A stretch of 64,000 bases of DNA from Pithys albifrons albifrons (taxonomy: Eukaryota; Chordata; Aves; Passeriformes; Thamnophilidae): NCBI RefSeq assembly GCF_047495875.1, contig NC_092459.1:21189795-21253794 (forward strand). The letters are read 5' to 3'. Shown in pieces: positions 1 to 14,200 of this stretch. The translations under genes were made by a program, and so were the position numbers. The notes beneath the pieces were generated by a model. It saw only the letters and a program-made list of their open reading frames with translations. It searched no databases and was not told the DNA's origin. Every line of letters begins with the position of its first letter. The stretch's first letter is position 1.

Positions 1-3000
1 TTTAAGAGCCTTTGGGTGCTGCCTTACCTCTGGCTGCCTCTCTAGAAAGGTAAAACAGTTTTTTAAGTTCTGACAGGGCCCTGTAAAACTACATTTTGCA
101 CCCTAGCATATATCAAATGGTATTACATGTACATGTTAAGGTGGCTGAATCAAGCCTACAGACATTGAAATAAATGAAGATGAAAGAACTATTCAAGAGA
201 TCACGAAGCACACAATGAAGGCATTCTGGACAAAATTTGTTGGCTAAAGTTAGCTGAACTGAATCTTAGCAATTATGTCACAAATACTAACCAGATGACC
301 ATTGCCAGGGTTATGCCACAACAAACATTTCACATGCACAAATATGTGCTGTGTATTTTTAAAGATGTCTGTCCCTCCGGGATAGAATAATATTTTGCCT
401 TGTTAATTTTTCCCTTGTATATATAGCTGGTGGGGGTTTTTTACGCAGTTATTCTGGGTTTTTAAGCATGTGCAGAATGCTTTTTCTTTAATTTACTGAC
501 CTGGGTGCTGACCAATAATACAAAATTTATTATAGTTTTATCCATTATCATCTGTACACTGAATTAATTAATCTAAAAAAATCCTACAGCCTTTGATTTA
601 TGGTGCAAGATACTTTCCTCAGGTCATGGCCTGGGAGATAATCTTGGTATCTTTACTCTTTGTCATAAACGGTTGAGAGCTTCTCTATCTCTATGATATG
701 CCTTTTTTGTCATTGTCCTCTGTTCTTTTGCATGCGCCCTCTTTTCAAAACCATTTGGTTAATTAAAACCCAAACAGGGTATATTTATTTCTAGCTTCAG
801 TGCAAATTCCATATATAGGCACATTTTTCATGGTCATGCTGTAAACACTACAGCCTTCGTCCCTGTATGAGGATATTTAATACAATTTTTTAGGTGTAAT
901 ATCCAATGCAGATCATATTCTGTGTTAGTGGGGATAACTTTTTTCTGACCACAATAGATCTAGAGCTTCAATAATTTATTTGCTTCCAAATGTGTTTTTC
1001 TTAAAACCATGCTATTACCATTGCTTCTGAAAACACATTGGCTTGTGCACCTATATCCAACTCAAAATTACTGTCTGTTCTATTTGTTTTTCATGAGGAT
1101 ATACTCATGCAAGACAGTGTTGCCCATTACTCCTCCAAAGAATTCTGCTTAACTGTACTTGATATTGTCACCCCTTGCACATGCAGTCCATCTTGTACTG
1201 ATGCTTGCAAACTCCTGCTGGGAAGCAGAATGCTTTGGAGGTTTTTTATGAAAGTCATTGTCATGTTCCATTTTTGCAGACTGTCATTTGAGTTGTGCCC
1301 TGTGATACTCTGCAGCAAATATCTTTAATTCTCCCATATTGGGTACTTTTGCACGCCCAGCATCAGATCCTTGAATAAATAAGCTTAACTATATGACTAT
1401 TTTCTCTCAGAACAATCTTGCAAAAGCACTACTTTTAGGTAGTTTCCATCTCTCTAGATTTTTTTTTCCTTTCTTCATTCTCATTCCCACTGTGATTCGG
1501 TCTCATACCAAGAGCTAAAAACCCTCCAAACTGATTTTTCTTTTGTTGGAAAACAATTTTTTTTCAGTAACTTCAGTGTGATCTTTATCTTCTTTTTGTA
1601 GAGTTTTGTTCCATTTGTACTGTCAGACTAATTCACTCTTGGGCTTTTTGAAGATCTGTGTTTTGCTAGTGAAGAATTGTGAAATTTTAATTGTTAAAAA
1701 CTGAAACTGAACTCTAGCTTTAAAAGTGACCCTAAGATGTGTAGTTAAAATGCCTGTCTATCTAATATATGTGTTATAGTGGACAAATCCCATTGTAGAT
1801 GTCTTGTCCAAACTAGTTATCCAGTCTTCTTTCATAGTGAAAAGGGAGTACTTAGATTCTCCATAAAAGGATTCATTTTGCCTGTGTTGGACCTTATTTT
1901 AGGAGGAGTCTAATGACTCCCTGGTGTTGAATCCCACTGATATCCACAGAAATAAAACCAAAATATAGTTAGACACCAAATTGTCAAAGAAATTTATATT
2001 CTTTATCTTGCCAGTGTTGCATATGGCAACAACATTAAAATGTAAGTACTAGAACCACTATCCACTATCAAGTGCTGTACAGGATAGGCTGGGTCTACAC
2101 AATACTGTATGGTGTAGATGTAACTTAGTGCTCTCATAACTAAAGGTTGAGAAGTCTGTGACATAACTGGACAAGAACAGTGCTTGTCTTCATTCAGAAT
2201 TCAGTGTCTGCTGTCTGTATGTGGAATTGTCTACCCCAATGCATGTAGCACAATTGGAATTAGGCATGTCAGAATTTTGAATGCTTGCACTCAAAATAAA
2301 ATAGAGCAAACCAATGAATCTTAGAGTATTTAAAAAACACAAAGCAGCTCTTCTAGTAATTCTAACCAGTATTCTGAGAATAGAAATAACAATAGATAGT
2401 TCCTGAAAAAAAAAAACAATAGAAAATGGCTTTAACTTAAAAGAATATTTAGAAAATACAAGTTCTTTAGACTCTACATTCGTTTGCAGTTATTGTTATA
2501 CTTGCTTTGGGCAGCTGACTTACTGAGACAGAATTAAATTAAGCATCAGAAGATCCAACTTTAGCAACAATTCTCTGTGAAAGCTGTGACTACAGGCTTA
2601 CTGACTTCTTGACAGTTATGGAATTACTCTTGGTTTGAAACTGAAAAGAGAAAAGAAAAATGAGTTAGAATAGATCTGAATATCACGAAGTATGTGCATA
2701 GCATTTTCAAGTCTTAATAAATATATAGGTTTTGAAACCAGAATATTAAGAGGTTTAAGAAAAAAATCTGAAATAAAGTTATATATTGTACACTGTGATT
2801 ATCAATATAAAACTTCAGTATTCTACATAGATAAAATATTCTTCTGGAGATGTCAGTGTTCATTTGTAGATGATCCACCTGTACTGTTCACACAAAGAAC
2901 AGCTGTTCAGCAATAGTCAAAGGCTTTCTGAAATACATAAAATATTAACTAATCTGAGAATGTTTACCAATTAGCTAATATTACAGTCAGTGCTCAATCA

Positions 3001-6000
3001 CAGTTTGTACTATTCTGATCTCTTAAAAAGCAATCCAATAATATCTTGGAAAAACAATGTTTATCTGTTTGCATTCTTGTTTAATTATCATGTTCACTTG
3101 CAGAGCAACACAATAAACCATCAGAATGAGAAAATCTAACAATGTGCCTGAGCTGAAGATCTGCCAACAATTTTCTAGTAAATCTCAAGCAGAATTCCAA
3201 TGGCCAAAGTCTGTTTTATCAGGAAAGTCGCTCTTCAAAACTACTTTTTTTGTAAGGTACCTTGACTACAAATGTGTTATACAATCAATATTCTGTGAAA
3301 TTAGCACAGTGTAATACTGGTATTCTTTGAACTCTTTTCCAAGGAAAAGGATGTAGTTTATTAATTTTTTAAAAAAACAAATCCTGGTTTAATAGGCATT
3401 TATTTATTGGAATAATATTGTAATAATCCGGTTCAGTTAAGCCTGCATAAAAAGGATCAGGTTTCTATTACCTTGCTGCTTATTTTCAGTAACCAAATTA
3501 GGATATCAATCCCAGTAAAGCTGAGTAGCTGAAAAGCATCTCAAGTTATGGCCTTGAATAAAGAATGTACAGGGAAGAAAATAACAAAAGAAATTACAAT
3601 GGAACTTTCTGCTTATCAAATATTTTGCTGTCAGACCAAAACAAGAATGTTCATACTAATTCTCAGCCAATTTGCCTCTGTCGAATTCCTAATAGACTCG
3701 TGTAATATGTATATTTACAGAGCAAATGCTGGAATGCACAAATATAAATTATACTCTGGCAGAAAATAAGTTATAGAACAGTGAGTAATGGACCTCTTTA
3801 GTGTGTAGCAGATCAAGAGAAAAAAAGAGGAGACAGTTTAAACTATTTCTTATATAAATGAATGTGAGCTCCTGTCAGATTTACCTCTCTTTTACAAAAC
3901 AGGGTGATTAATACATGGAGAAAACACATAAACCAACTGAAGACAACATATTAACCAAAGCTGCTTCAAAAAGGCAGATTATTTTCTTTGGCTGTATTGC
4001 AGTAATTTGTATTAGTGCCTTAGGTATATTAAATAAATAATGAAGTAATGTTATCTAAACTCCCAGTAAATCTAAAAAGGGTTTGCATGCTTAATGAGCA
4101 CCTGTGTAAAACCATAAAAACTAGTGAACAATATGGATATGATCAAAGACTGTAGGATTGATAATTGATAATTTACAAGTTTGTTCATGACCATATGAAC
4201 ATGGCCTACATGAAGCTGGTTTCCAGGGATGCTTTCTTCACTGCCAGATACATCATCCCAGCAGCATCTCTTAAAATAATCATAAGGAAGTATGGTGGTC
4301 ATCAGCACAACCACAGTCCTAGGGCACTTGAGAAAGTGTTTGTACCTGTGATTTACTCAGCCTGGTAAATATTAAGTAGTCCACCTGAGGTCAGTGAAAC
4401 ACTTTATAAACTGCAAATTCCTGCAACTGTTGTCTAAAAGTCAGATAGTTCTTTGGTTTGCTGCACTAATAATTATTTTCAGAGACCTTTACTTTACTAT
4501 GCTTAGCCATTGCTGATGAATGCCATTCTAGTTCTATTGGCAGCTAGAAACTCCCAGTGTTGCTTTTCAATATTACACAGTTTACTGCTGAACTGTTTTT
4601 AAACAAAATATTTGCTTAATATGACACTTTTCATGCATTAGTTCATTATAGCACATATCTACAACTTCATGTTTTCAGAATTTCAACAGAAGATGACTAT
4701 GCATTTTAAAAACTCATGCAATAGAAATAAAACCATACAAAGAGCTTAAGTTTGAGCAACTAAATCCAGAGTTACAAGAAGTCTACTTATGTTCATCCCT
4801 ACATGAATCTTCTTCCAGTGCACTTCATAAAAACATCTTTGAACATTCTATCTTTTTTATAGTTTATTCGAGTGATCAAAAATGCATCATTTTAGTATCT
4901 CATGTGTTCTTAATAGCAAGTGTCTATCCACACTTCACTTAATAGAATGTAAGTGCATGTACCGAGTAAAGTCTAATGTTTGGATCGGTGTTATGGTGTG
5001 TTTTCAGAGACTGAAATCAGGAGGAACAACAGCAAATTTGGTGCTTTAGACACAAGAATTAGGCACCATCATAGAAAGCTTTTACTCCAAAAAGAGTAAA
5101 CAGAGCCACAGCACTTATTTTTATGCTGCTAACCTGGGAATATTGTTTATTTAATTTTAGTTGGTACAAATCTGTTCTGCTGAAATGCTAACTCAAGGTT
5201 TACAGAAGTGGCTGGGTAATTAGATGTCATTATCTTCAGGTCTTGCTCCTTCTGCTCTGCAGGTGCAACCATCTGCAAACAACAGCTTACCAACAAAGAC
5301 TCTGATGGTGCATAAAACAAGAGTGATTAAAAAGTTTGTATGAGTGGATTTTAATCTTTACTCCGAGGACTGATCATGAGCCGCGTAATCTAATTTTAGT
5401 GCAAAGAAATCTTCGGATGGTGATGACACAGTGAGTCACTCAACCAAACCATCATGCCAAAGTTAGATAATATAGTTATGCTTATTTAGTAAAACAATTG
5501 ACATGCTTGCTCTGGGCCTATAACAAGCACAAATTTCTGGTTCTACTGCCCTGGTGTGGAAAAACATCTTAATAGTATTATATGCAAAAAATATCGGTGC
5601 CACTGATTTTTTCAATACATGTTGAGCTTGGGTGAAAAAGCCCCTTTTATCAGAGGATCTCAAGCACACAGTTGTCACTGCTCCAAAGAAGGGTGTTCCA
5701 CAAGGAAGAAAAGCTTCTCAACTGGAATACTGTCCACTCTTACTTTCCAGTCAAAGAATTGCTGGATGAAAAAAAGGGGTGTGATCTGGCTCCCCTGCTT
5801 CCTGATCCTAGAACAATTCAAGCTTTTTACCCAATCACTATTTAATTAAAAAAAAATAATTCTCTTCTAGACATCTGTTAAAAAGAGGATTAGCTTCTAG
5901 GATGAAGCTTCTTCCCAGAGCTATACCTAGATGGAATTACTCAAAGGCTTTAAATGAAATAATGCAGTTTCTGCATCTCTGGTGAACTTTTACCTGAAAT

Positions 6001-9000
6001 ATTTCCTTACTGTTCTTTCAAAATAAAGATAAGGTGATTTCAAAATGATGAACTTTTATGTGTGAAGACTAATTTAAGAAGTATCTTTGCAGTTCAAGGG
6101 TTTACAGGCTGAAAATGGAGCTGGATAGGGATTTTCAAGTGAACACTTTTTAACATTGAGGGACATGTCTTCGTAGTTTACGGTATTAAAAGTTGCGACT
6201 GGGATCAGGATCTAACCCCAGAGTGATGTGAGAAGCACTGCATATTGAGCCAAAGGTAAAGTTAATTCCTAGTCTTGACTCCCCTTCTGGCATGCATCTT
6301 GTACATGATGATATTCAGCAACAAACCAGTTTCATTCCACAAATCTCATTGCCTGGCTAGAAAAATGTCTAAATACACCATCAGTGCTTCTCTTTTAGCC
6401 CACATTCTGTAATATGTTCTGGACCCTGAAAATTAAATAATTGGTTCAAGATTCACCTTACAAGAAAACGGACTTTTCCTTCAGAGTTAACAAGCTGCTG
6501 AGTAGTTTTAGTAAACAAAACCACAAGTGCAGCCGGCAAAAGTGCATTGCTCTATGTTTTATTACAGTGAAAAGGATCAGCACATGCAGCTGTACCCTGA
6601 GGCACCATGACAAGTCCATAGTGCAGTAGCCTACTTCTTTTCAGCATGCAAGGAAGCCTTCCTGCCTTGTGCACCTGTGCTCTGAGCAAGCCAAAAGAAG
6701 GGCAGACTCAGCAAAAAAAGAAAAAAAAAAAAAAAGAACCTTCCTTGCAGGTTTTGCTTGTACTTTTGACATTTACAGAGTAGTGTGGTCTAGTATTTAT
6801 TCTAATATTAAAAAGTTCTACATAAGAGTCTTGTCTGCTTGACAGACACATGCATCACCAGTAGATAAGAAAATCTCTATAAAACTGGTTTGAAATGTAT
6901 ATTTGAAATATTTTACTAGCCTATTGATTTTTTTCCACATTAACCTATTCTGAAAAGAGAGGGCAAAAAGTGTGGAGGCTGACTAAAGTCTGCTTTCTGT
7001 GCAGAATTTAGAAGTAATTCAATGCCTTCAAGATTCTTGCATTTCTGTTACCCTTTAAATGTGTCCTGCAAAGTTACAATGACAGAATGGTATTTGCATT
7101 TATACCCTATTTCAGCTTTTACGCCATAGAAACTATCTGATATGTTTTCTTCATTCTCCCAGCTGGCTTACATTTACATTCTCTGTTCTTTTTTTGACAT
7201 GTAACATTGTAGATCTCTATTTTTCACTGTGACAGAGGAAAGCTGATCCCTCAAAGTCAGATTCTGCATTTGAACAAAAAAGCTGGCAATTGTCACGCTT
7301 CCTCAGTTCATCAGGTCTTTGGCATGGTGACAGAGCATTTCTGAGCACTGCCTCGCAAATATACATTATTTCCCAGTGCCTTATCAGCTGCATCACACAC
7401 TGAATACAAAATAGTGATAAATGCCAATCAGTGCTGGTTTATGGTTCCCCTTGCTGCCATTGTTGTTCTTATGTGCTTTTATTGGATTTTCATGTCCAGT
7501 TTTACATTCATCCACATTTTCCCACAGTCCCTTTGCATAAATAGCAATGAAGGCATGAAGGCATTTTTTTTCTTACAATTCTATCTGTTCAATACATAAC
7601 TAACTTATCTTATGGACAAAATGTTATTTATTTATGCAGAGATAATGCAATGCCTTGATTAAGTTTTGCCCCAAATCTGTTACCAATCAATTCTCATCAG
7701 TTCTTCCCACATCTTCAAGGTAACAGAATAGAATTTATGAATATATAAAAGAAAGATCTTAAAACAGGTTAGTCAGCAATTATTCAGGACAAAAACCTGT
7801 TAGTTAACCTTATTCTTTTTAAGCCTTTCAATGCAACTATTGTTTGTTAAAAGTGATAAAAAGTAGCTAAGCTAAATGTTATTGCATTCTGAGAAACTTA
7901 TAAATCTTCTTTCCTTATGCATGTCTCAAGTAGCAGGTGTGTAAATTAAAAGTTATTTGCTGATTCTCTTTAGTATCCTTCTGTCAGATATTTGAGTTGA
8001 TAGTCAAATGTAGTTCTGACCCTTGTAAAGCTTGTTGAAACTTTTGGACTCTGTCAGTACAAACACAGATGTCCTACAGTTGTTCTCAAAGTGCTGTAAG
8101 GCTAGGCTCTGAGACAACACTTACCTGAAGTTTCACCAGTCATAAAAATTCTTACTTAAAACAGGTCAGACATCTGATAAGGCAGACATTATTTTATCCA
8201 GGTTTTTATTCAGGGTCTGGATCACTTCTTCATTAATCACCTGCTACTGAACTCAGAAAATCAATAACAAAGATGCAAGAAACCTTTACTTCTGAAGAAC
8301 TGCTTTACGTAGATGGAGGTGTTGTTTAAGGCCGGAACTTCTGCAAAGAGAGTAATCAAAGGAGCAGTCACAGAGATGTGCTTGTATCCAGTCTAGATTA
8401 AACCTGCCTGAACTCCACTTGCAGAAATGAAGATCAGTTGGACAGTATGGTATGAAGCTTTGTTTTTTCCTATGAAGAACAAAAGATTCTGTGCAACTCC
8501 TTAACCTGCTAATTCTGAAGGTGTGAAGGCTGTTCTTCTCAAAGCACTGCTGAGTGTCAGCAGAGTGAATTGGAGTTGCATTTAGAGAGAACTACTGTTC
8601 TTATTGAAAGCAAGACCTCAAAGTTGACTCCCAAAAACACAATCGCTTCAAGACCAATGAGTTCAGACATCATAAAAAGCCAATGCATATTTTCTGTTGT
8701 GAAAAATTAAGTTTTTAAGGACCAGAAAAAGTTTTCTTCTGTAACTATTCTGAAAAAACTGCAACCAAATACGTCCTCATTTGCAACTGTTCATGATGGA
8801 ACATATTTAAATTGCCCACACAGCAAATTTGCCATCATGGAGCTTTACAAAATTATTCAGCCCTTTTTATCTTTAATTCTTTATCTCAAAGGCTTGCATA
8901 TTCTATTTTGATATTACTTTTGTAGCTAAGAAGGAAAGAAACTTGTTGGGCTGAATCAGTAACTCAGATGATTTCTGCGTGTAAATGTTCAATGTATATT

Positions 9001-11186
9001 TTTCTGATACATGCTACCAGAGCCATCTCCTGGAATTGTGGCTAGAAACAGCCCTTTTATTGCTCATTTCTCACTGCTAAAACTCAATGAAATTCAATTA
9101 TCACAAAAACAGTCAGTAGGCTTCAGTTCTGCGTGTCCTGTTACTTTTTAAATTTGGAGTGTCTCCCAATTGCTGTCACAGCTATTGCATTGTCTAAATC
9201 AATTGCCATGGCATGCTCACTAAATTGAGAAGTGTTGTTGTGAATGCATAAGAGATCTCAAGTATCAACAGAACCAGATACAAGTAGAGAAAAAAATAAA
9301 AGGTAGGGGAATTTTTTGTCTGCTACAGAACTTTATTGCTTTGTTTGATTTCCTTTGAGGGAACTCTGAGGGACAAGTAATACGTCACCCTTTTTGTCTG
9401 CGTGTTTGTTTCAAAACTTTTTAAGCAGGCAAAAGTACTGCTAAAGCTGTGATACAAAGAGAGGTGGTTAAAAGTGCAAATTCTTTTTCAGACTCAAATA
9501 TTGTACTTTTTTGCCACAGTATATTCATAGAGAGATATACTTAAGGCCAGACTGTGTCTTGCATATTCAAGTGGTTATGAAAAAACTGCGAGAGATTTGC
9601 TACATGTTCAGGGATTATTTTGACTCTATTAAAGGGTTGGTATATCTGAGGAAAGAGGTCCGTTCTTTCGGAACACCTTTATCTAAAATTGGAGTAAAGC
9701 ATCCTCAGAAAGAACATTGTACTTCAGCCCAACAGCTCTGGAAGTGCTCTCTGTTCCTCTGGCTTTATCCAAGCAAAGAGGTCACAAACTGCCTGGCCAA
9801 AATCACAAGCTGTTTTTGCAATTTATCGGCTTTAACAACATATAAGAGATTCCAATAATAAACCTAGTGCATTTTAGACTAGGATTCCATTTCCACAGTT
9901 GCATACACATATGACTTTGGCTCAGTCATACAGAGTGGACTGTGGAAAATACACACAGATGTGAATAAGAGAATTTGTTAAAACATACAAAAGATAGGGA
10001 TCTTGTGCATCTTGGAAAGAAACAGAATCAGATGCTTCTGTACAGCACAGAGAAAATCAAACAATACCTCTCATTTGAAAGTATAAATCCAGTGCATATC
10101 AGATTAATTGCACCCACGAAGGGCTCACTGCTCTCTAGTGACTATAAAGGGCAACTCTTCAATTAGCTTTGAAAAATATGAAGATGCAGTGGATATGCAG
10201 ACTGGACAAAAAAAACCCAACCAACCAAACACAAAGCAACTCAACCAAAAACCACCCAAACCCTCCCCCTGCCACCAATACACTAAAACCCACAGTGAAT
10301 TACCTAACTGAAATCTTGCTAAATTGGAAGTAAGTTGAAATATTTCCCAAGATTTCAAGATTATAGACTATTCATCTATATCTTTCATGTTTGAAGAAAA
10401 GTTTGATTGTCAACTTTAAATCAATACATTTCAGTTTAATTGGTCTTGTTAAAACTGAATACATATTGGACTTTCTTCTCTGGAAGTAAGTCCACAGCTC
10501 TATCTCAGAAGAGCATCAGGCCTCATTCCCTCACATCTATCAATTCCTAACTAAGGGTTAACTAATGCTTTTCTTTGGAAAACTCCATCTCCACCATGAG
10601 TTAGAGAAAGGACTTCAGTAGAAGCTGTATGAGTGAAGGAATGGTTATGTCAGGCAGTAGCCTTTAGTCTTCTAGAAATTTGGTCATATATGTACCCCCC
10701 CCAAAAAACAGCTCATCATTGCTCTGTGCAATTTTACCAGTTTTGCAGTTTTCTATCTCATAGATTTATTTAATTCCACATGTTTCATTCTTGACATTTT
10801 AGCAGGTTTTTCAATGCAGTGATAGCTGTAGGCTGCTGGAGGTAGGAGCAGAAACAACCTGTGTAAGTAAGAACAAGGACACCCTTTCCCTTATACAGTA
10901 GTTGACCTTTTAGGGCTGTTGGCTTTAGGAGGATCCTGCCTGATTAAAATTCAGAGGGACATGGATAGGACTTCCAAGATAGGAATAGGTATTATAGATT
11001 GAAGCAGTAAGAAAGGAAGCTAGGACTGGCAACTGAGGTCGAGGAACATGCAAAAAAATAAAGAAGTGGATCCTCATTTGTGGATTTGCAGCTGGCGTAG
11101 AGATTGGCTGAAAAGCTGGAGTGGAAAGATTAGAATAAAAATCAGAGACAAAGAGGGATGAGTGTGTAAATAAAATTAAAAAAAAA
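1..11186. other. AT-rich unique sequence, no gene recognised
   Basis: I see no coding exon, RNA gene or recognisable transposable element in this stretch. The longest open frame (9511-9858, + strand, 115 codons) has no domain, repeat or signal I can recognise and looks like chance. Small local features are an A-run at about 6717-6736 and an A/C-rich, G-poor segment at about 10207-10275 built from CCAAC and CAAAC words. Very old, diverged repeats could be present and missed by eye. Confidence 0.6.
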
Positions 11187-11192
11187 TTAAAA

Positions 11193-11239
<47 letters not shown>

Positions 11240-11262
11240 AATAATAAAATAAAAATATTAAA
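11187..11262. repeat. (AAAT)n microsatellite
   Basis: About 14 uninterrupted AAAT units run from roughly 11189 to 11240, followed by imperfect AAAT/AAT units to about 11262. The preceding 20 bases are A-rich (taaaattaaaaaaaaatta), so it may have grown from an A-rich retroelement tail, but no element body is recognisable upstream. The run of short Leu/Phe/Ile codons read on the opposite strand is a by-product of the repeat. Confidence 0.95.
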
Positions 11263-14200
11263 AATCAGCAGATGGAAATAAGAGAAAACAAGGAATCCTT
11301 TATGAAGGAAAGGAGATTTAAAAATTTTAGGAGAATGGGGACAAGAGGCAAAAATGATCAAGTGACAGGAGGAGTATCAGAGGCACAGTGAAACAAAACA
11401 GGTTATGCCCTAAGAAAATTGAAAGGAAACTCTAGCTGAGAAGGCAATATTCTGCTGTATGAAAGTTTTAGCAGTCAAGTCACACCATTCCTTTGGTATA
11501 AGAACTGTAAATATCTCTTTATTTTCTAGTAATGGTGTAAGAAACCTATTGTAGTTCCCCAAGTTTGAAAAAATGTCTCTGCAGTAGTTTTAGTAATACT
11601 ATCAGTGCAGATGAAGAGTTGATGTATGACCACACTTAGGACATGACACACAGAGAAATCTTAAGAGAAATTCGTTTTGGTTGCAAAGTCAACTACTCAC
11701 ATTTTAGGAAATGTCGGGATTGAGAATGCCTGAAAAGCTCCTATTATTTTTAATTGACAAGAGATGTTTTGCCTTGATTCCTAGTGACTTCTTCTGCAAG
11801 GCCCCTGAAAAATATAGCATGTTGAGTAGATTTGCTCTGATATGGGTAAAGGTCATTGAAGGAAAGATGATTATTTTCTATAGGATTGCTTCTTCAGAAG
11901 ATGAAAAATTAAAATGTGGTAGGTTGTGAATTAGACAAATGGTAAGAGGAGAAGCAAAAAGCTGGGCCTCAATTAAGGCAAATTATTTTTTCTAAGACAA
12001 CTGGAATCTATTCCTAATTCTGAGGGACAGAATATCTCACTAAGTCAGAAAAATGAATTTAAACCAAAATTAGTCCTAAACCTCACTAATCATGATTTTC
12101 TGAGCTTGAATACTCAGTTAAAGGTTTTACTTTTCATACCTCTGTGTTTTTCTACTCAGTTGCTAAAATGTCAATAGCCTCAAAACTCATAGACATGGCA
12201 GACATTAGAACATAATTCCCAGAATAATTCACTTTCACAAACTATAATGGTTAAGTGCACTTGAAAAGACCAAAAGGGAAATAGGCCTGTCTTAAAAAAA
12301 AAAAAAAGCTTGAATCATGAAGAGCAATAGAGTGTGGGTTGTAAAACAAAAAAAAATTAAGAGAAAATACAAGATTGAATAACTGTCATTATGCAACATT
12401 TGTTTCAGAGAACTGGAAAATATTGTATTATATCTACAATTTTTGAAATATTAATTAATAATAGAAGAAGATAACTTAAGGTAACACTGGAATTATTCCA
12501 AACTTGCAACTTTAGTAGCAAAGCTTATCTTTATAATGTGTTCTTTGGACACTTTGTATTTTTAATTTTTAAAATATAAATTTTAGATTACAGTAAGTAA
12601 TTTAGTCACATTTCCTGTCCATTCTTTTTTACTTCCTTGTGCCAAAATCCCTTTAATTTCTTGAAAGAATAAAACACCCAAAGCAGATATTGCGTTTCCA
12701 GTGGGATTAAAGTGATATCTGTGGATTAATTTGCTCTTTCAGTAAAATAGTTCAAGCATAGCACTGAACCAATGTAGCTCTTCTTCTATGTACCTAGCCA
12801 TTCATTTCTGCATTGCATTGTGGTGTCAAGTTTATTAACAAACTGGATGTGTACATTTTGATTCTTAGACAACTAGGAAAATGCAGAAAATAGAATATTT
12901 GTACATCTCCTGTATTCCAGGCTCAAAAGTCCCGAGGCTTGTGTTAAAATAGCCATGTCTCTACCCTCACTAGACCTTATTGTGGGGACAGCTGGACCAG
13001 AGATCAGCAGGAAATCTCTGATAGAGAAGCTAAACCTGTCTGCTGCGGCTCCATGATGAGGCAAAAGAGACTTTTTGGGGAGGGTTCAATCTCTCTGCTT
13101 CTGTTAGTGCAATTCTGGTACACTGGTAGGGTGAATGAAAAAACAACTGATTTTAGACACTGGGAAGAGTTCACTGTGACTGCATAGGTTTTTAGCAGCA
13201 GTTTCTAAAAACAGTGGTAAGCCCTGGGGTTGGGAATGAACTCTAAGCTATTTCTATGAGTACTTGTAAATAACCTTAGTGGGTGTTCATGCAATACCTT
13301 GTATAAGCAAACTGAAGAAGTCTCAAGTTGTCTCTTTCAGTCCTTTTGGCTTTACAGAGGTTGAGGTCTGGAGCAATGTGTATAAACCTTCTCAGCAATC
13401 ACATAGGATGACAGATTTTCCCTGAGAGGCAGGTGGTGTAATGATCGCTGGTCTATCATCTCACAGAGAGTCAAAAGGACAGAGATTCAGCAAATATAAG
13501 CACTGTAGAACTTGTGGAGTTTTGAAAGATCAGAAAGCTATTTTTTGAGTAGTTAAATGAATAAAGCTGACAAGCTTTATTTCAGTAGCCATTTTTCTAC
13601 CAACTTTCAATCTAAGGAAGCCTAGGTGGTACTTTCTGCCACCTTCCATTCTCTCTCTCTCTCCTCACCCTGGTGCTGTGTCTGTTCCACACTCACTGAC
13701 AGAGATGGAGCTGTTATCACTGCAAGCCCCTCATTGTACCTGCATACAGCCCTGGTTCATATCAGTAGCAAATGATTTTCGCAAAGTCACAAAGTAAAGG
13801 ACAAGGCTCAGAGTGATGGATAGCAAGACTGTGAAGTAACAGAATTCCTGTAATGAACTGCAAGTCTTTATAGGCCACTTTTTCAAATAGGCTTGTGCAT
13901 TCTTGCATGTGCTGCTTGGAAAATGTGGCCTAATTCTTTTTCTCTGTGCTATTTAGCAAAGCCTGTAATTACGAGTGGAATAACACAGAGGTAGTCTGTG
14001 AGTATCACACAAATTATGTGCATATAGAAATTTCTGTTTGAATCACTGTGCGCAAACTTGGCAAGTAAAAGTGCCTGGAAGCCTAAGATGTCAAGTCATA
14101 TGTTTGCTTCATTAAATGAAGTAAAGATGGTGACATACTTAGAAAACAAAGGTTATTGAGTGCTCAAAGTGAGGGTCTTATTTTGTGAGAATATTTCATA

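Noticed and set aside
9511..9858. 115-codon + strand open frame
   Set aside because: No domain, signal peptide or repeat seen; composition is consistent with chance in AT-rich DNA.
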